Shown: positions 43,965 to 52,044, counted from the first letter of the stretch. The stretch: 64,000 nucleotides of DNA from JAWRCU01 sp033542235 (GCF_033542235.1 NZ_JAWRCU010000012.1:1-64000), one strand, 5' to 3'. Numbers and translations: made by a program. Notes: generated from the letters alone by a model not told the origin.

Positions 43965-44758
43965 GGCGCCGTGCTCTCCACGGGGCCGCCGCCGAGATAG
44001 GCCGCAATCACTTTCGCATCGCTGCGAATATCGGCGGGCGTTCCGTCGGCTATCACCTGTCCCTGCGCCATGACGATTACATGGTCGGAGCGCGTCATCA
44101 CCACGTCCATGTCGTGTTCGACGAACAGGAACGTCGTGCCATGTTCCTTCCGCAAGGCTTCGATGTGGTCGAGGATGCTTCGCCCAAGCGTTGGATTGAC
44201 GCCCGCCATCGGCTCATCGAGCAGCACGATCGAAGGGTTCGTCATCAAGGCTCTGGCGATCTCGAGAAGCTTGCGTTGCCCGCCTGAAAGCGCGCCCGCA
44301 TAGTCCGTCAGCTTGGCCTTGAGGCCGAATGTTTCCAGCAAGTCGAAGGCACGTTCCCGCGCGGCTGCTTCCGCAGCCCGCGCACGTGCTGGTCCTGCCA
44401 GGAGAGAGGTCAGCTTCTCGCCCGGCTGATCGGCTGCGGCCAGCAGCATGTTGTCGATGACGGACATGCCGGCGAGCACGCGCGTCAGCTGAAATGTGCG
44501 GACAAGGCCGAAACGGGCAATCCGGTGCGGCGCCTTTCCCGTGATGTCGTGCCCCGAAAGGATGATGCTGCCCGCATCCGGTCGCGCGAAGCCGCTCAAC
44601 AGATCGAACATCGTCGTCTTGCCGGCGCCGTTGGGCCCGATCAGGGCGGTGATCGATCCGCGCACGACCCGGAAAGTCGCCCCGGCGACGGCACGCAACC
44701 CGTCGAAAGACTTCGCGGCATCACGCACGTCGAGAATGATGTCGGTCGTCGCGTTCAA
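43961..44758 (-). CDS. livG: Branched-chain-type ABC transporter ATPase LivG
   Basis: 265 residues. Walker A LIGPNGAGKTTMFD, signature LSGGQRKLLEIARAL, Walker B SIVLLDEPMAGVNP and H-loop FVEHDMDVV. The family insert RIARFGLVRTFQLTRVLAGMSVIDN marks LivG/BraF. The start I choose is TTG 44758, overlapping the livM stop as TTGA. No ATG precedes the start of the conserved domain in this frame for a sensible distance, so translational coupling to livM is expected. It pairs with LivF as the ATPase of the importer. Confidence 0.92.
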   Translation of the reverse strand: MNATTDIILDVRDAAKSFDGLRAVAGATFRVVRGSITALIGPNGAGKTTMFDLLSGFARPDAGSIILSGHDITGKAPHRIARFGLVRTFQLTRVLAGMSVIDNMLLAAADQPGEKLTSLLAGPARARAAEAAARERAFDLLETFGLKAKLTDYAGALSGGQRKLLEIARALMTNPSIVLLDEPMAGVNPTLGRSILDHIEALRKEHGTTFLFVEHDMDVVMTRSDHVIVMAQGQVIADGTPADIRSDAKVIAAYLGGGPVESTAP

Positions 44759-45681
44759 GAGCGCACCCGCATCTCTTCGTGGTTGCCCAGTATCCCTTGC
44801 GGACGCCAGCGGCTCAGCAGGATAAGGAACAGGCCGACGATGACGAAGCGCAACGATGCCTGCTGACCGGCGGATAGAGCCGTGTCCATCAGGCGAGTGC
44901 CTTCGAGCAGCGCCCAGAAGATCAGGCTCCCGATAGCCACCCCGGCGTAGCTCGCATAGCCACCGAGAACGATGATGGCATAGCCGAAGAAGGTGAATGT
45001 CGGATCGAAAACGCTCGGATAGAGATAGCTGACATTGAGCGCGACGAAGAAGCCGGCGATGGCTGCCAGAGCCGCAGACAATGCCAGCGACTGCAGCTTG
45101 TAGGCGAAGATGTCTTTGCCCAGCGCAGCGGTCGCGTCCTCGTCCTCCCTGATGCCGCGGAGCACGCGCCCCCAAGGGGTCCGCTGTAGCGCCGAGATCG
45201 CGATGAGCATGACGGCGAATACGATCCACACGACGATGAACAATGGCAGCTGCGTGTAGCGATCGAGGCCAATGATAGCCAGTTTCCCGAGCAGCCAGTC
45301 GGTGAAGACGCGCCATTCCTGGTCGAAGCCCAGGACGCCCTGGTTGCCGCCCGAGAACTGTGCGTTCTGCAGGACGTACCGGACGATTTCGCCAAAGGCG
45401 ATCGTGGCGATCGCGAAATGGTCGGCGCGCAATCGCAAGGACGAGATGCCGACCGCCACAGCGGCGACGACGGCTAGGACGATGCCCGCGATCAAGGCGA
45501 GCCAGAGCGACCATCCGAAATTGACTACGAGCAGCCCGACCGTGTAGGCGCCGATCGCCATGAAGCCGGCCTGGCCGAAATTCAAAAGGCCGGTAAAGCC
45601 GGCGTTAAGCTGCAGGCCCAGGGCGAAAATCCCGTAGATTCCCGCGAGCACCGCGACATTGATCCAGAAATCGATGCTCAT
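44755..45681 (-). CDS. livM: Branched-chain-type ABC permease LivM
   Basis: 308-residue inner-membrane permease with about eight to nine helices. The conserved stretch GFTGLLNFGQAGFMAIGAYTVG at the start and the coupling loop RTPWGRVLRGIREDEDATAALGKDIFAYK are characteristic of LivM. The ATG at 45681 (MSIDFWINVAVLAGIYG) overlaps the livH stop as ATGA; the frame stays open upstream for another 600 bases but only as a shadow of livH. Second permease of the importer. Confidence 0.92.
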   Translation of the reverse strand: MSIDFWINVAVLAGIYGIFALGLQLNAGFTGLLNFGQAGFMAIGAYTVGLLVVNFGWSLWLALIAGIVLAVVAAVAVGISSLRLRADHFAIATIAFGEIVRYVLQNAQFSGGNQGVLGFDQEWRVFTDWLLGKLAIIGLDRYTQLPLFIVVWIVFAVMLIAISALQRTPWGRVLRGIREDEDATAALGKDIFAYKLQSLALSAALAAIAGFFVALNVSYLYPSVFDPTFTFFGYAIIVLGGYASYAGVAIGSLIFWALLEGTRLMDTALSAGQQASLRFVIVGLFLILLSRWRPQGILGNHEEMRVRS

Positions 45682-46688
45682 GATCGCCGCAACGCCTTCC
45701 CAAAAATGCCTTGGGGCATGAGCAGCAGGATCAGAATGAGCAGGACGAATCCGACCGCCGGTTTCCAGCGCGCGTTGAACAGCAGCGTCGACCACTCCTG
45801 CGAAAGGCCGATCACCAGACCGCCGATGAGCGCGCCATAGGCGTTGCCGATACCGCCGAGCATGGTCGCGGCGAAGAGACTGAGCAGCAGCGTTACGCCG
45901 AAGTTCGGGTTGAAGCTGCCGATCGAGGTTGCGTAGAGAATGCCGGCCAGCGCGGCCAGGAAGCCGGAAGCGAACCAGGTGTAATCGATGATGCGGGCGG
46001 TATCGATGCCGGAGACTTCCGCCAGCGCGCGATTGTCCGCGAAGGCGCGCATTTCCTTGCCGATATTGGTGAAGCGCAATCCCAGTCCGACGAGCACCAT
46101 GGCGAGCAGACCCGTGGCGAGGGCAGCGGCCTGCAAGGTACCGAAGCGCAACGGTCCGAGCGTGACCGAGGAGACGATATTGGCACCCAGCGTGCGAACC
46201 TGGCTGCCGGCCACGAATTGGATCGAGAAGCGCAGCACGAGGGCAAGGCCGATCGCCGAAAGAAACAGTTGGATATGGCTCGCGCCGGCGCGCCGCAAAG
46301 GCTTCCAAACGAGCTTTTCGGTGATGAGGGCAAGCACCCCTGTCGCCAGCATGGCAACGAGCATGGCGAGCGGCAGAGGAAGTCCGAGCCAGCCGAACAG
46401 GATCGTGAAATAGACGCCCGCGACAAGCAGGTCGCCTTGCGCGAAGTTGACGAGCTTCAGAACGCCCAGCACGACGGTGAGCCCGAGCGCCCCGAGCCCG
46501 AGATAGGCCCCGGCGGCAAACCCGTTCAGCGTCGCCTGCGTCGCTGGGACAATCCCGAAAGCAACGGCGAGAACTGAGAACACCAGGACGAGACCGGCGA
46601 ACAGCAGATTTGGCGCAGACATTCTGGACACGAAGTGCCGCGGCGCCCCGGCCTCTGCCGCAGCGCCGCTTGCCGAAGAGCTTGTCAC
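45678..46688 (-). CDS. livH: Branched-chain-type ABC permease LivH
   Basis: 336-residue permease, longer than the common 290 because of an N-terminal extension (MTSSSASGAAAEAGAPRHFVSRMSAPN) before the first helix. Core features: VLKLVNFAQGDLLVAGVY and the coupling region LRFTNIGKEMRAFADNRALAEVSGIDTARI typical of LivH. A downstream start at MSAPN (22 codons in) is possible. Seven bases separate it from the binding-protein gene livK. First permease of the importer. Confidence 0.92.
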   Translation of the reverse strand: MTSSSASGAAAEAGAPRHFVSRMSAPNLLFAGLVLVFSVLAVAFGIVPATQATLNGFAAGAYLGLGALGLTVVLGVLKLVNFAQGDLLVAGVYFTILFGWLGLPLPLAMLVAMLATGVLALITEKLVWKPLRRAGASHIQLFLSAIGLALVLRFSIQFVAGSQVRTLGANIVSSVTLGPLRFGTLQAAALATGLLAMVLVGLGLRFTNIGKEMRAFADNRALAEVSGIDTARIIDYTWFASGFLAALAGILYATSIGSFNPNFGVTLLLSLFAATMLGGIGNAYGALIGGLVIGLSQEWSTLLFNARWKPAVGFVLLILILLLMPQGIFGKALRRS

Positions 46689-46695
46689 GTCGTTG

Positions 46696-47928
46696 CTACT
46701 TCACGTCGACCTGCTCGATAGTCACTCGCTTGCCGCCTTGATACTGGAACACGTCATAAAGGCTCGAAGACGGGTCACCGTTGTCCTGGAACCGGAACGC
46801 GCCGGAGACGCCGACATAGTCGATAGGCTTGCCCGAAGCGGCGGCGGCCACAGCATCCTTCAGGTTCTCGATGGTGAACTGCGGAGCGCCTTCCTGCGTG
46901 ACCGACCGGACCTTGTCCCTGATCGCGCCTGGTTCGGTGGATTTCGCCTGCACGGAAGCCAGGAAGCAGAGGATGCCCGCATCGAAGGTATTCGCAGTGA
47001 GCGAGCTGTTGGCGACCCCGCCGGCTTCATCCCAGAGCTTGTTGAACAAATTCATCGCGCCGGTTCCCTGCGGCGAACCGGCCGCAACGCCATAGGCGCC
47101 TTCGATCGATTCGGCGGGGATGTTCTCCGGCACGTTGGCGAATGACATCGCGTCGGGAACGAACAGCTTCTTGGAATCGAATTTGCCGGTGCGCGCCAGT
47201 GCGGCACCGAATTTCGCATAGGTCTCCGGATAGTCGATCACGACGAAGGCATCGGGATTTCCATCGACGAGCTGTCCCGCTTCGGAATCGAACGCGGCCT
47301 GCTGCGGATCAAACGCGATGTTGCCGGTCACCTTGCCGCCTTCTGCCTCCCAGTTCTGGGTGAAGCTCTTGGCCATCGCCTCGCCATACGGCTCGTTGCG
47401 ATAGGCCAGCGCCACGGTTTTGCCCTTGCCGATATGCTTTTCGATCGCGACGACTAGGGCTTTCGCCTGCAGGTCGTCAGCCGGCACGGTGCGGTAGATC
47501 GTGTGATCGTCATTGACGGTGCGCAGCCGCGTGCTGGTGGCGTTGGGCCACAGCGTGATCTTTCGCTGCATGGTGATGCCGTTGAGGACGGCGATCGCTT
47601 CGGGGGTGGTCGTCGGTCCGACGATGCACGAGGCGCCCTTGTCGACCAGGGTGCGCGCCGCGGACAACGCCGCCTGCGGATCGCCCTGAGAATCCGCGGC
47701 AGCCAGCGTCACATTGGACGACAATCCTGCATCCTTGGCAGCTTGTCCCGCCACCTTTACGGCTATGGTGATCGCCTTTTCGGCAGTCGGCCCCAGTTCA
47801 GACAGAGGTCCGGTCGATTCCAGCAGGGCGCCGATCGTTAGATCTGACGCCTGTGCCTGCGCGCCCATTGCGCCGACTGCTGCAGCCAAAGCAAGGGCGG
47901 ACACCGCCGCCCAACGTGTCACGCCCAT
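46696..47928 (-). CDS. livK: Branched-chain-type ABC substrate-binding protein LivK-like
   Basis: 410 residues including a signal peptide (MGVTRWAAVSALALAAAVGAMGAQAQA). The periplasmic-binding fold type I follows (LTIGALLESTGPLSELGPTAEKAITIAV; DSQGDPQAALSAARTLVDKGASCIVGPTTTPEAIAV). I choose ATG 47928, preceded by GGAGATCGG; ATG 47946 lies six codons upstream. First gene of the nine-gene operon. Proteins like this bind amino acids, amides, urea or aromatic carboxylates; the downstream CoA ligase and thioesterase favour a carboxylate. A TetR-type dyad lies 50 bases upstream. Confidence 0.9.
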   Translation of the reverse strand: MGVTRWAAVSALALAAAVGAMGAQAQASDLTIGALLESTGPLSELGPTAEKAITIAVKVAGQAAKDAGLSSNVTLAAADSQGDPQAALSAARTLVDKGASCIVGPTTTPEAIAVLNGITMQRKITLWPNATSTRLRTVNDDHTIYRTVPADDLQAKALVVAIEKHIGKGKTVALAYRNEPYGEAMAKSFTQNWEAEGGKVTGNIAFDPQQAAFDSEAGQLVDGNPDAFVVIDYPETYAKFGAALARTGKFDSKKLFVPDAMSFANVPENIPAESIEGAYGVAAGSPQGTGAMNLFNKLWDEAGGVANSSLTANTFDAGILCFLASVQAKSTEPGAIRDKVRSVTQEGAPQFTIENLKDAVAAAASGKPIDYVGVSGAFRFQDNGDPSSSLYDVFQYQGGKRVTIEQVDVK

Positions 47929-47979
47929 TTTCCGATCTCCACTCATCGTGTTCGCCCCAAAAACGCCAGTCGACAACAG

Positions 47980-47995
47980 TACTGATCGTTCAGTA
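47980..47995. promoter_or_regulatory. TetR-type operator in the liv/regulator divergent region
   Basis: TACTGATCGTTCAGTA: arms TACTGA and TCAGTA are perfect inverted repeats around TCGT. It lies between the livK start (47928) and the hotdog-TetR start (48107), the usual place for autoregulated, divergent TetR control. Confidence 0.7.
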
Positions 47996-48106
47996 ATCAA
48001 GCTTACGTAGCTGTCGCCGTCAAGCGAACGAGATGCCAATTTTTTGCGAATCTTTGACATCTATGCTCTTGAAAACGGCGTCGGAGAGCGATGTGAGCGA
48101 AAGAAG

Positions 48107-49117
48107 ATGACCTATGAGGGTGCAAGGGCACTGGCCATCGTCAGCGCCAAACCAGAACGCGTAACTGGACGGTTCAGCCACTCTTCTACGGGCAAGCCGG
48201 TAACGATCGGACTTATCGTTGAGTTCGCGGGAAAGCTCGCCTCGGCCGGCGCCACAAGCGGCTTGCGCTCCGGACAAGGCATCGAGGAGCGGGATTGTCA
48301 TGTCAGCCTGTTCTCGCACGGGCCCTGCAGGGAGTTGAGCGGCGAGGCGGTCGCATTGCATGCCGAAGCACGACGCATGCACTGGCGCGTGACGGTCACG
48401 AACGAGCATGGGTTCGCCGTGGCGAGCGTGCAGATCGATTATGCTGTGACGGAGAATGCCAATCCCACGAACGCCGCAGATCGGCAAAACGGAGGCGAAG
48501 GGATTGCTTCCGGGCAAGCGGAGGGCACCCCTTTGCCAGAGCCGTCGCAAGGCGACAAACGCCGCGAGCACATTGCGGCGGCCGCCGCCGATGTGATCGC
48601 CCGAAAAGGTTTCGCCAACGCTACGATGCGCGAGATTGCCGATGCGGCGGGCATGCATGTCCCGACGATGTACCAGTATGTCGGCAGCAAGGATGAGATG
48701 CTGGAGCTGGTCTACAGCTGGACGATGGCAACGGTCCGCACCGATGTCGATGCAGCGACAGCCAGCTACACGACCGCAACCGAGAAGATCCGCGCGACCA
48801 TCAGTGCCACGATCGACAAGGGGGACCGGTTCCGGCACCGGATCGGTGTGCTTAACCGGGAGCTTCGCTCGCTTTCGCCGCAAGCCCGCACGCGCGTTCT
48901 GGCCGAGTACAGGAAGCTGATCCTGCAGATCGCCAATGTGGTGAAAGAAGGAATAGACGGCGGCGAGTTCCGTCAGGTCGAACCGGAAGTCGTGGCGAAC
49001 CTGATCGATGCCGCCTGTGATATCTGGCCACTACGGCAATTCGCGGTCGGCCAGTTCGGTGTTGACCTCTTTCGTCGTGAAATCGGCGACCTGATCGTGC
49101 AGGCCATTCGAAAGTAG
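48107..49117 (+). CDS. TetR-family regulator with N-terminal hotdog (thioesterase-like) domain
   Basis: 336 residues with an unusual order. Residues about 1-115 look like a PaaI/hotdog fold: ERVTGRFSHSSTGKPVTIGL, then IVEFAGKLASAGATSGLRSG, DCHVSLFSHGPCRELSGEAV and WRVTVTNEHGFAVASVQIDY. These parallel the thioesterase at 42827 segment by segment, but the catalytic HGG is replaced by TIG, so it is probably inactive and binds ligand. A polar linker leads to a TetR helix-turn-helix at about 150-200 (RREHIAAAAADVIARKGFAN, MREIADAAGMHVPTMYQYVG) and a TetR C-terminal helical domain. I prefer ATG 48107 (MTYEGARALAIVS). An upstream TTG at 48044 is possible. Probably represses the divergent liv operon. 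Confidence 0.8.
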   Translation: MTYEGARALAIVSAKPERVTGRFSHSSTGKPVTIGLIVEFAGKLASAGATSGLRSGQGIEERDCHVSLFSHGPCRELSGEAVALHAEARRMHWRVTVTNEHGFAVASVQIDYAVTENANPTNAADRQNGGEGIASGQAEGTPLPEPSQGDKRREHIAAAAADVIARKGFANATMREIADAAGMHVPTMYQYVGSKDEMLELVYSWTMATVRTDVDAATASYTTATEKIRATISATIDKGDRFRHRIGVLNRELRSLSPQARTRVLAEYRKLILQIANVVKEGIDGGEFRQVEPEVVANLIDAACDIWPLRQFAVGQFGVDLFRREIGDLIVQAIRK

Positions 49118-49156
49118 CGTATCGCGGGTGCGGCTGCATCAATCGTGACGGGGATG

Positions 49157-49210
49157 GAGCAGGGCACGCTCTGTCCGCACGTGATCGAGAGCGTTTCCTC
49201 CGCCGGCGAA
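49157..49210 (+). pseudogene. Second decayed guaA fragment
   Basis: Bases 49159-49208 match guaA 9567-9616 at 43 of 50 positions without gaps, including a 19-base exact run GTGATCGAGAGCGTTTCCT. In frame it reads EQGTLCPHVIESVSSAGE against guaA AQGTLYPDVIESVSFTGG. Plus strand, between the hotdog-TetR gene and the hypothetical gene at 49258. It derives from a more upstream part of guaA than the fragment at 29553. Flanking bases show no further match. Confidence 0.8.
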
Positions 49211-49257
49211 CATGAGGCCGTCTACCGAGTCCGACCCTTGAAGGATCGTTTTCGAGC

Positions 49258-50394
49258 ATGAGTGAATATCAATATTACGAATTTCAGGCGATCGACCGGC
49301 CGCTCGACAGGGCTGCGCAGGAAGCGTTGCGGTCGATTTCGTCGCGTGCGCGGATCACTGCGACAAGCTTCACCAACCATTACGACTGGGGCGATTTCCG
49401 GGGCAATCCGCGCAATCTCATGGAGCAATGGTTCGACCTGCATCTCTATCTTGCGAATTGGGGCACGCGGCGCCTGATGATGCGGGTGCCGGAGCGCTTT
49501 TTGAAGCGTGCCGACCTCGATCCCTTTCTTCGCGAAGTCGACTGGGTAAAAATATGGACCTCGGGCGACAGCCTGATCCTCGATATCAACCACGACGAAG
49601 AGGAGCCTTTCGATGCATGGGACGATGGTTCCGGCTGGCTCGCCACGCTGGCGCAGCTGCGCGCGGATGTGCTGTCCGGCGATCTCAGGCTTTTCTACCT
49701 CTTATGGTTGGCGGCAGTGCAGTACGAACTGGTTTCCGACGGCGAACTCGAGCCGTTGCCGGGCATCGGTCCGTTGACTGGGCCGCTCGAGGCTTTTGCG
49801 GAGTTCTTCGTTATGGATCGGAACCTCGTGGAGGCGGCTGCCGAGTCGGGCGCAAGCGATGCAGAGATATCGAAGCATGATCTGCGCGAAGCTCTGGCTG
49901 CTATTCCCGAGGAGGAAAAAACCGAGCTGCTGGTACGCCTTCTTCAAGGCGACAGCCACGTCGGCGCCGAGCTCAAGAGCAGGCTGCGCAATGAGCGTCC
50001 TGTGCCTTCTGCGCCGCGTCGCACTGTGAGCGAATTGCGGATGCGGGCGCAGGAGATCCGGGAGGCGCGCGAACGCGCGGAGGCCGAGCGCCAGGAGGCA
50101 GAACGGCGTCGCCAGCTGGAAGAAGCCGAAAAAGCTCGCCGCGTCCGGCTCAAGGTGCTCAAGCAGCGCGGCGCGGGTATTTGGCGCGAAATCGAAGAGG
50201 AGATCGAACGCCGCAACGCGCCCGGCTATGACAAGGCGGCAAGTCTGCTTTCCGATCTACAGCTATTGGCGGCGGAAGAAGGAAGCCAAGGCGAGTTCGA
50301 CCGGCGCCTGGCCTCGATTTGCGCACGACACGGAAACAAATGGAAGTTCATGGAGCGGTTGATAAAACTCGGGTTGGCACTAGCGGAAGAGTGA
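49258..50394 (+). CDS. Conserved protein of unknown function (often beside SWIM zinc-finger genes)
   Basis: 378 residues starting MSEYQYYEFQAIDRPLDRAA, a recognisable conserved opening, then ALRSISSRARITATSFTNHY and DWGDFRGNPRNLMEQWFDLH. This family is widespread and unnamed; from memory it is often found beside SWIM zinc-finger proteins, but none is next to it here. The last third (about 265-310) is a charged coiled coil (RMRAQEIREARERAEAERQEAERRRQLEEAEK), ending in a helical domain (MERLIKLGLALAEE). No signal peptide or membrane helix. Single gene; its ATG at 49258 follows a guaA remnant. Function unknown. Confidence 0.8.
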   Translation: MSEYQYYEFQAIDRPLDRAAQEALRSISSRARITATSFTNHYDWGDFRGNPRNLMEQWFDLHLYLANWGTRRLMMRVPERFLKRADLDPFLREVDWVKIWTSGDSLILDINHDEEEPFDAWDDGSGWLATLAQLRADVLSGDLRLFYLLWLAAVQYELVSDGELEPLPGIGPLTGPLEAFAEFFVMDRNLVEAAAESGASDAEISKHDLREALAAIPEEEKTELLVRLLQGDSHVGAELKSRLRNERPVPSAPRRTVSELRMRAQEIREARERAEAERQEAERRRQLEEAEKARRVRLKVLKQRGAGIWREIEEEIERRNAPGYDKAASLLSDLQLLAAEEGSQGEFDRRLASICARHGNKWKFMERLIKLGLALAEE

Positions 50395-50401
50395 CTTCAT
50401 T

Positions 50402-50560
50402 GTGACCTTGGCTTGGCTGCTGCAGCGAGCGCCGAACATCCTGCTGATCCCCGGCACCTCATCCATTGCTCATCTGCGCGAGAACATTGCCGCTGCGTCG
50501 CTGGCCCTGCCAGAAGACGCCATCGCGGAACTCGACGCCATAGCGATTGCCGGGGCGTAG
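50402..50560 (+). pseudogene. C-terminal remnant of an aldo/keto reductase
   Basis: The plus frame reads VTLAWLLQRAPNILLIPGTS followed by SIAHLRENIAAASLALPEDA and IAELDAIAIAGA with a TAG at 50558-50560. This is the C-terminal segment of aldo/keto reductases (A..WLL...P.I..IPGTSS..HL.EN..A....L). The catalytic Asp/Tyr/Lys/His part is missing because the preceding bases belong to the hypothetical gene ending at 50394. A truncated tail of the same kind as those at 17843 and 18027. Confidence 0.75.
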
Positions 50561-50611
50561 CTGCGCTCGTCGTCGTGCCGGCGGCGGCAGGCCGGCGCCA
50601 CGCGGCCCCCG

Positions 50612-51079
50612 TCAGGCGGCCGCCTTCTTCTGCTCGGCCGGATGGGACCTGCGAAAGCCGATATTGATCCGGTTCCAGGCATTGGTTTGCGCAATCAGCA
50701 AGGTGAGATTCACCTGCTCTTCCTCGGAAAAGTGCCGGCGCAGCGTATCATAGGCATCATCGGGCGCATGGGTTTCGGAGACCAGCGTCAGGGCTTCAGT
50801 CCAGGCGAGAGCGGCTCGCTCGCGCTCGGAATAAAGCGTGGACTCGCGCCACGCGCTGAGCAGGTGCAGCCGGTCTTCGGCCTCGCCGTATTTGCGCGCA
50901 TCGGCCAGGTGATGGTGTATGCAGAAGATGCATCCATTGATCTGTGCCGCCCGGGTCATGACGAGTTCTCTCAGCAAGGGCTCCAGACCATTGGTTTGAA
51001 TTGTTTTCCCAAGCTCGATCCAGGGCTGCATTGCTGTTGAGCTGACGGTGAAGGGGTTCAGTCTCTGTGCCATCTTCAT
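50612..51079 (-). CDS. Carboxymuconolactone decarboxylase/AhpD-like protein
   Basis: 155 residues of the CMD/AhpD fold, all-helical. The redox pair CIFC in QINGCIFCIHHHLADARKYGEAEDRLHLLSAWRES and downstream ERAALAWTEALTLVSE fit peroxidase/AhpD-like members of the family. ATG 51079 (MKMAQRL) follows a GGAGA site; ATG 51073 is close. Its upstream region carries an exact ECF41-type promoter (51105-51131), and the ECF41 sigma gene lies just upstream on the same strand. CMD-family genes are the classic partners of ECF41 sigma factors. Confidence 0.9.
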   Translation of the reverse strand: MKMAQRLNPFTVSSTAMQPWIELGKTIQTNGLEPLLRELVMTRAAQINGCIFCIHHHLADARKYGEAEDRLHLLSAWRESTLYSERERAALAWTEALTLVSETHAPDDAYDTLRRHFSEEEQVNLTLLIAQTNAWNRINIGFRRSHPAEQKKAAA

Positions 51080-51104
51080 CTCCTTTCGGTGCTTACGAAG
51101 GCAG

Positions 51105-51131
51105 GACGAAGTGGCACTGCCCGATGTGACA
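51105..51131 (-). promoter_or_regulatory. ECF41-type promoter before the CMD gene
   Basis: On the minus strand: TGTCACA (51131-51125), 16 bases, CGTC (51108-51105). This is the published ECF41 consensus (TGTCACA-N16-CGTC, from memory), 26 bases upstream of the CMD start. It is an exact match. Confidence 0.85.
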
Positions 51132-51166
51132 TCGGATGCAGCTCTTCGGCATGGGCTGGCAAAACG

Positions 51167-52036
51167 TCAGTGCAGAGGTCTTCTCCCTATATGCTGGAGC
51201 TTGTCGGGATTCTGCATAACGTAGATCGCAGCGATCTTGTCATTGCTGATTTCGAGTGCGGTGGTCTGCAACATGCCGCCGAGTTCGATCGTGACGAAGC
51301 CCGGCAGCCCGTTGATGAAGCCATAGCGGAGAAGCTTGGACATCGCGCCCTCGAACAGCAAGGCAAGCGCTCGATGGAGCTGCGTGACGGCCTCCAGGCC
51401 AATGACCGGCTCAGGCGTCGCTCTCGTCTTGCCGCCGCCATCTGCGTAGGCGCTCACGTCCGCTGCCAGGAGAGATCGCAATTTGTCCATGTCGCCCTTG
51501 CGGGAGGCGGCGAAGAATGCGGCAGCGATTTCGAGCCCGCGCTCCCTGGGGACCGTGAAGCGCGAGCGGGTAGAGCGCACATGCGCCCTTGCGCGGCTGG
51601 CGAGCTGGCGACAGGCCGCAGGCTCACGGGCAATCGTGTCGGCGACCTCATCGAAACTCAGGCCGAACACGTCATGCAGAAGAAAGGCAGCCCGCTCCAA
51701 CGGGGACAAGCGTTCAAGCGCCAGCATGAGCGGAAGCGTAAAGTCGTCGACTTCGTCGTCCACCGGTTCGATAACAGGCTCGGGCAGCCATGGACCGATA
51801 TAGGTTTCGCGCCGACGCCGTGCGGAGGTGAGATGGTTGAGGCTGAGCCGCATCACGACGCGCCGCAACCACGCCTCTGGTTCGCGCACCACGGCGCGGT
51901 CGGCGCCGAGCCAACGCAGAAACGCTTCCTGAACGACATCCTCGGCATCCGCGACCGATCCGAGCATCCGATAGGCGATGCGAGTGAGCCGTGGGCGCAG
52001 CGGGCTGAAGGTGGTTGCGGCGTCGTCCTTCGACAT
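51167..52036 (-). CDS. sigJ: ECF41-group sigma factor (SigJ-like)
   Basis: 289 residues. Sigma region 2 (about 10-75; DAEDVVQEAFLRWLG), region 4 (about 115-170; LSPLERAAFLLHDVFGLSFDEVADTI), then a SnoaL-like C-terminal domain (about 185-289). The ECF41 fingerprints are all present: WLPEPV in the linker, DGGGK in the SnoaL domain, and NPDKL near the end. The extension acts as a built-in regulator, so no anti-sigma factor is needed. ATG 52036 (MSKDDAATTFS) preferred; a longer frame at 52177 runs through the monooxygenase gene. It follows that gene by 8 bases and drives the CMD gene by promoter match. Confidence 0.93.
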   Translation of the reverse strand: MSKDDAATTFSPLRPRLTRIAYRMLGSVADAEDVVQEAFLRWLGADRAVVREPEAWLRRVVMRLSLNHLTSARRRRETYIGPWLPEPVIEPVDDEVDDFTLPLMLALERLSPLERAAFLLHDVFGLSFDEVADTIAREPAACRQLASRARAHVRSTRSRFTVPRERGLEIAAAFFAASRKGDMDKLRSLLAADVSAYADGGGKTRATPEPVIGLEAVTQLHRALALLFEGAMSKLLRYGFINGLPGFVTIELGGMLQTTALEISNDKIAAIYVMQNPDKLQHIGRRPLH

Positions 52037-52044
52037 TGCGACGG

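Noticed and set aside
45682..46308. Longer start of LivM
   Set aside because: The extension lies in livH and is a shadow of it; ATG 45681 overlaps the livH stop as expected for coupling.
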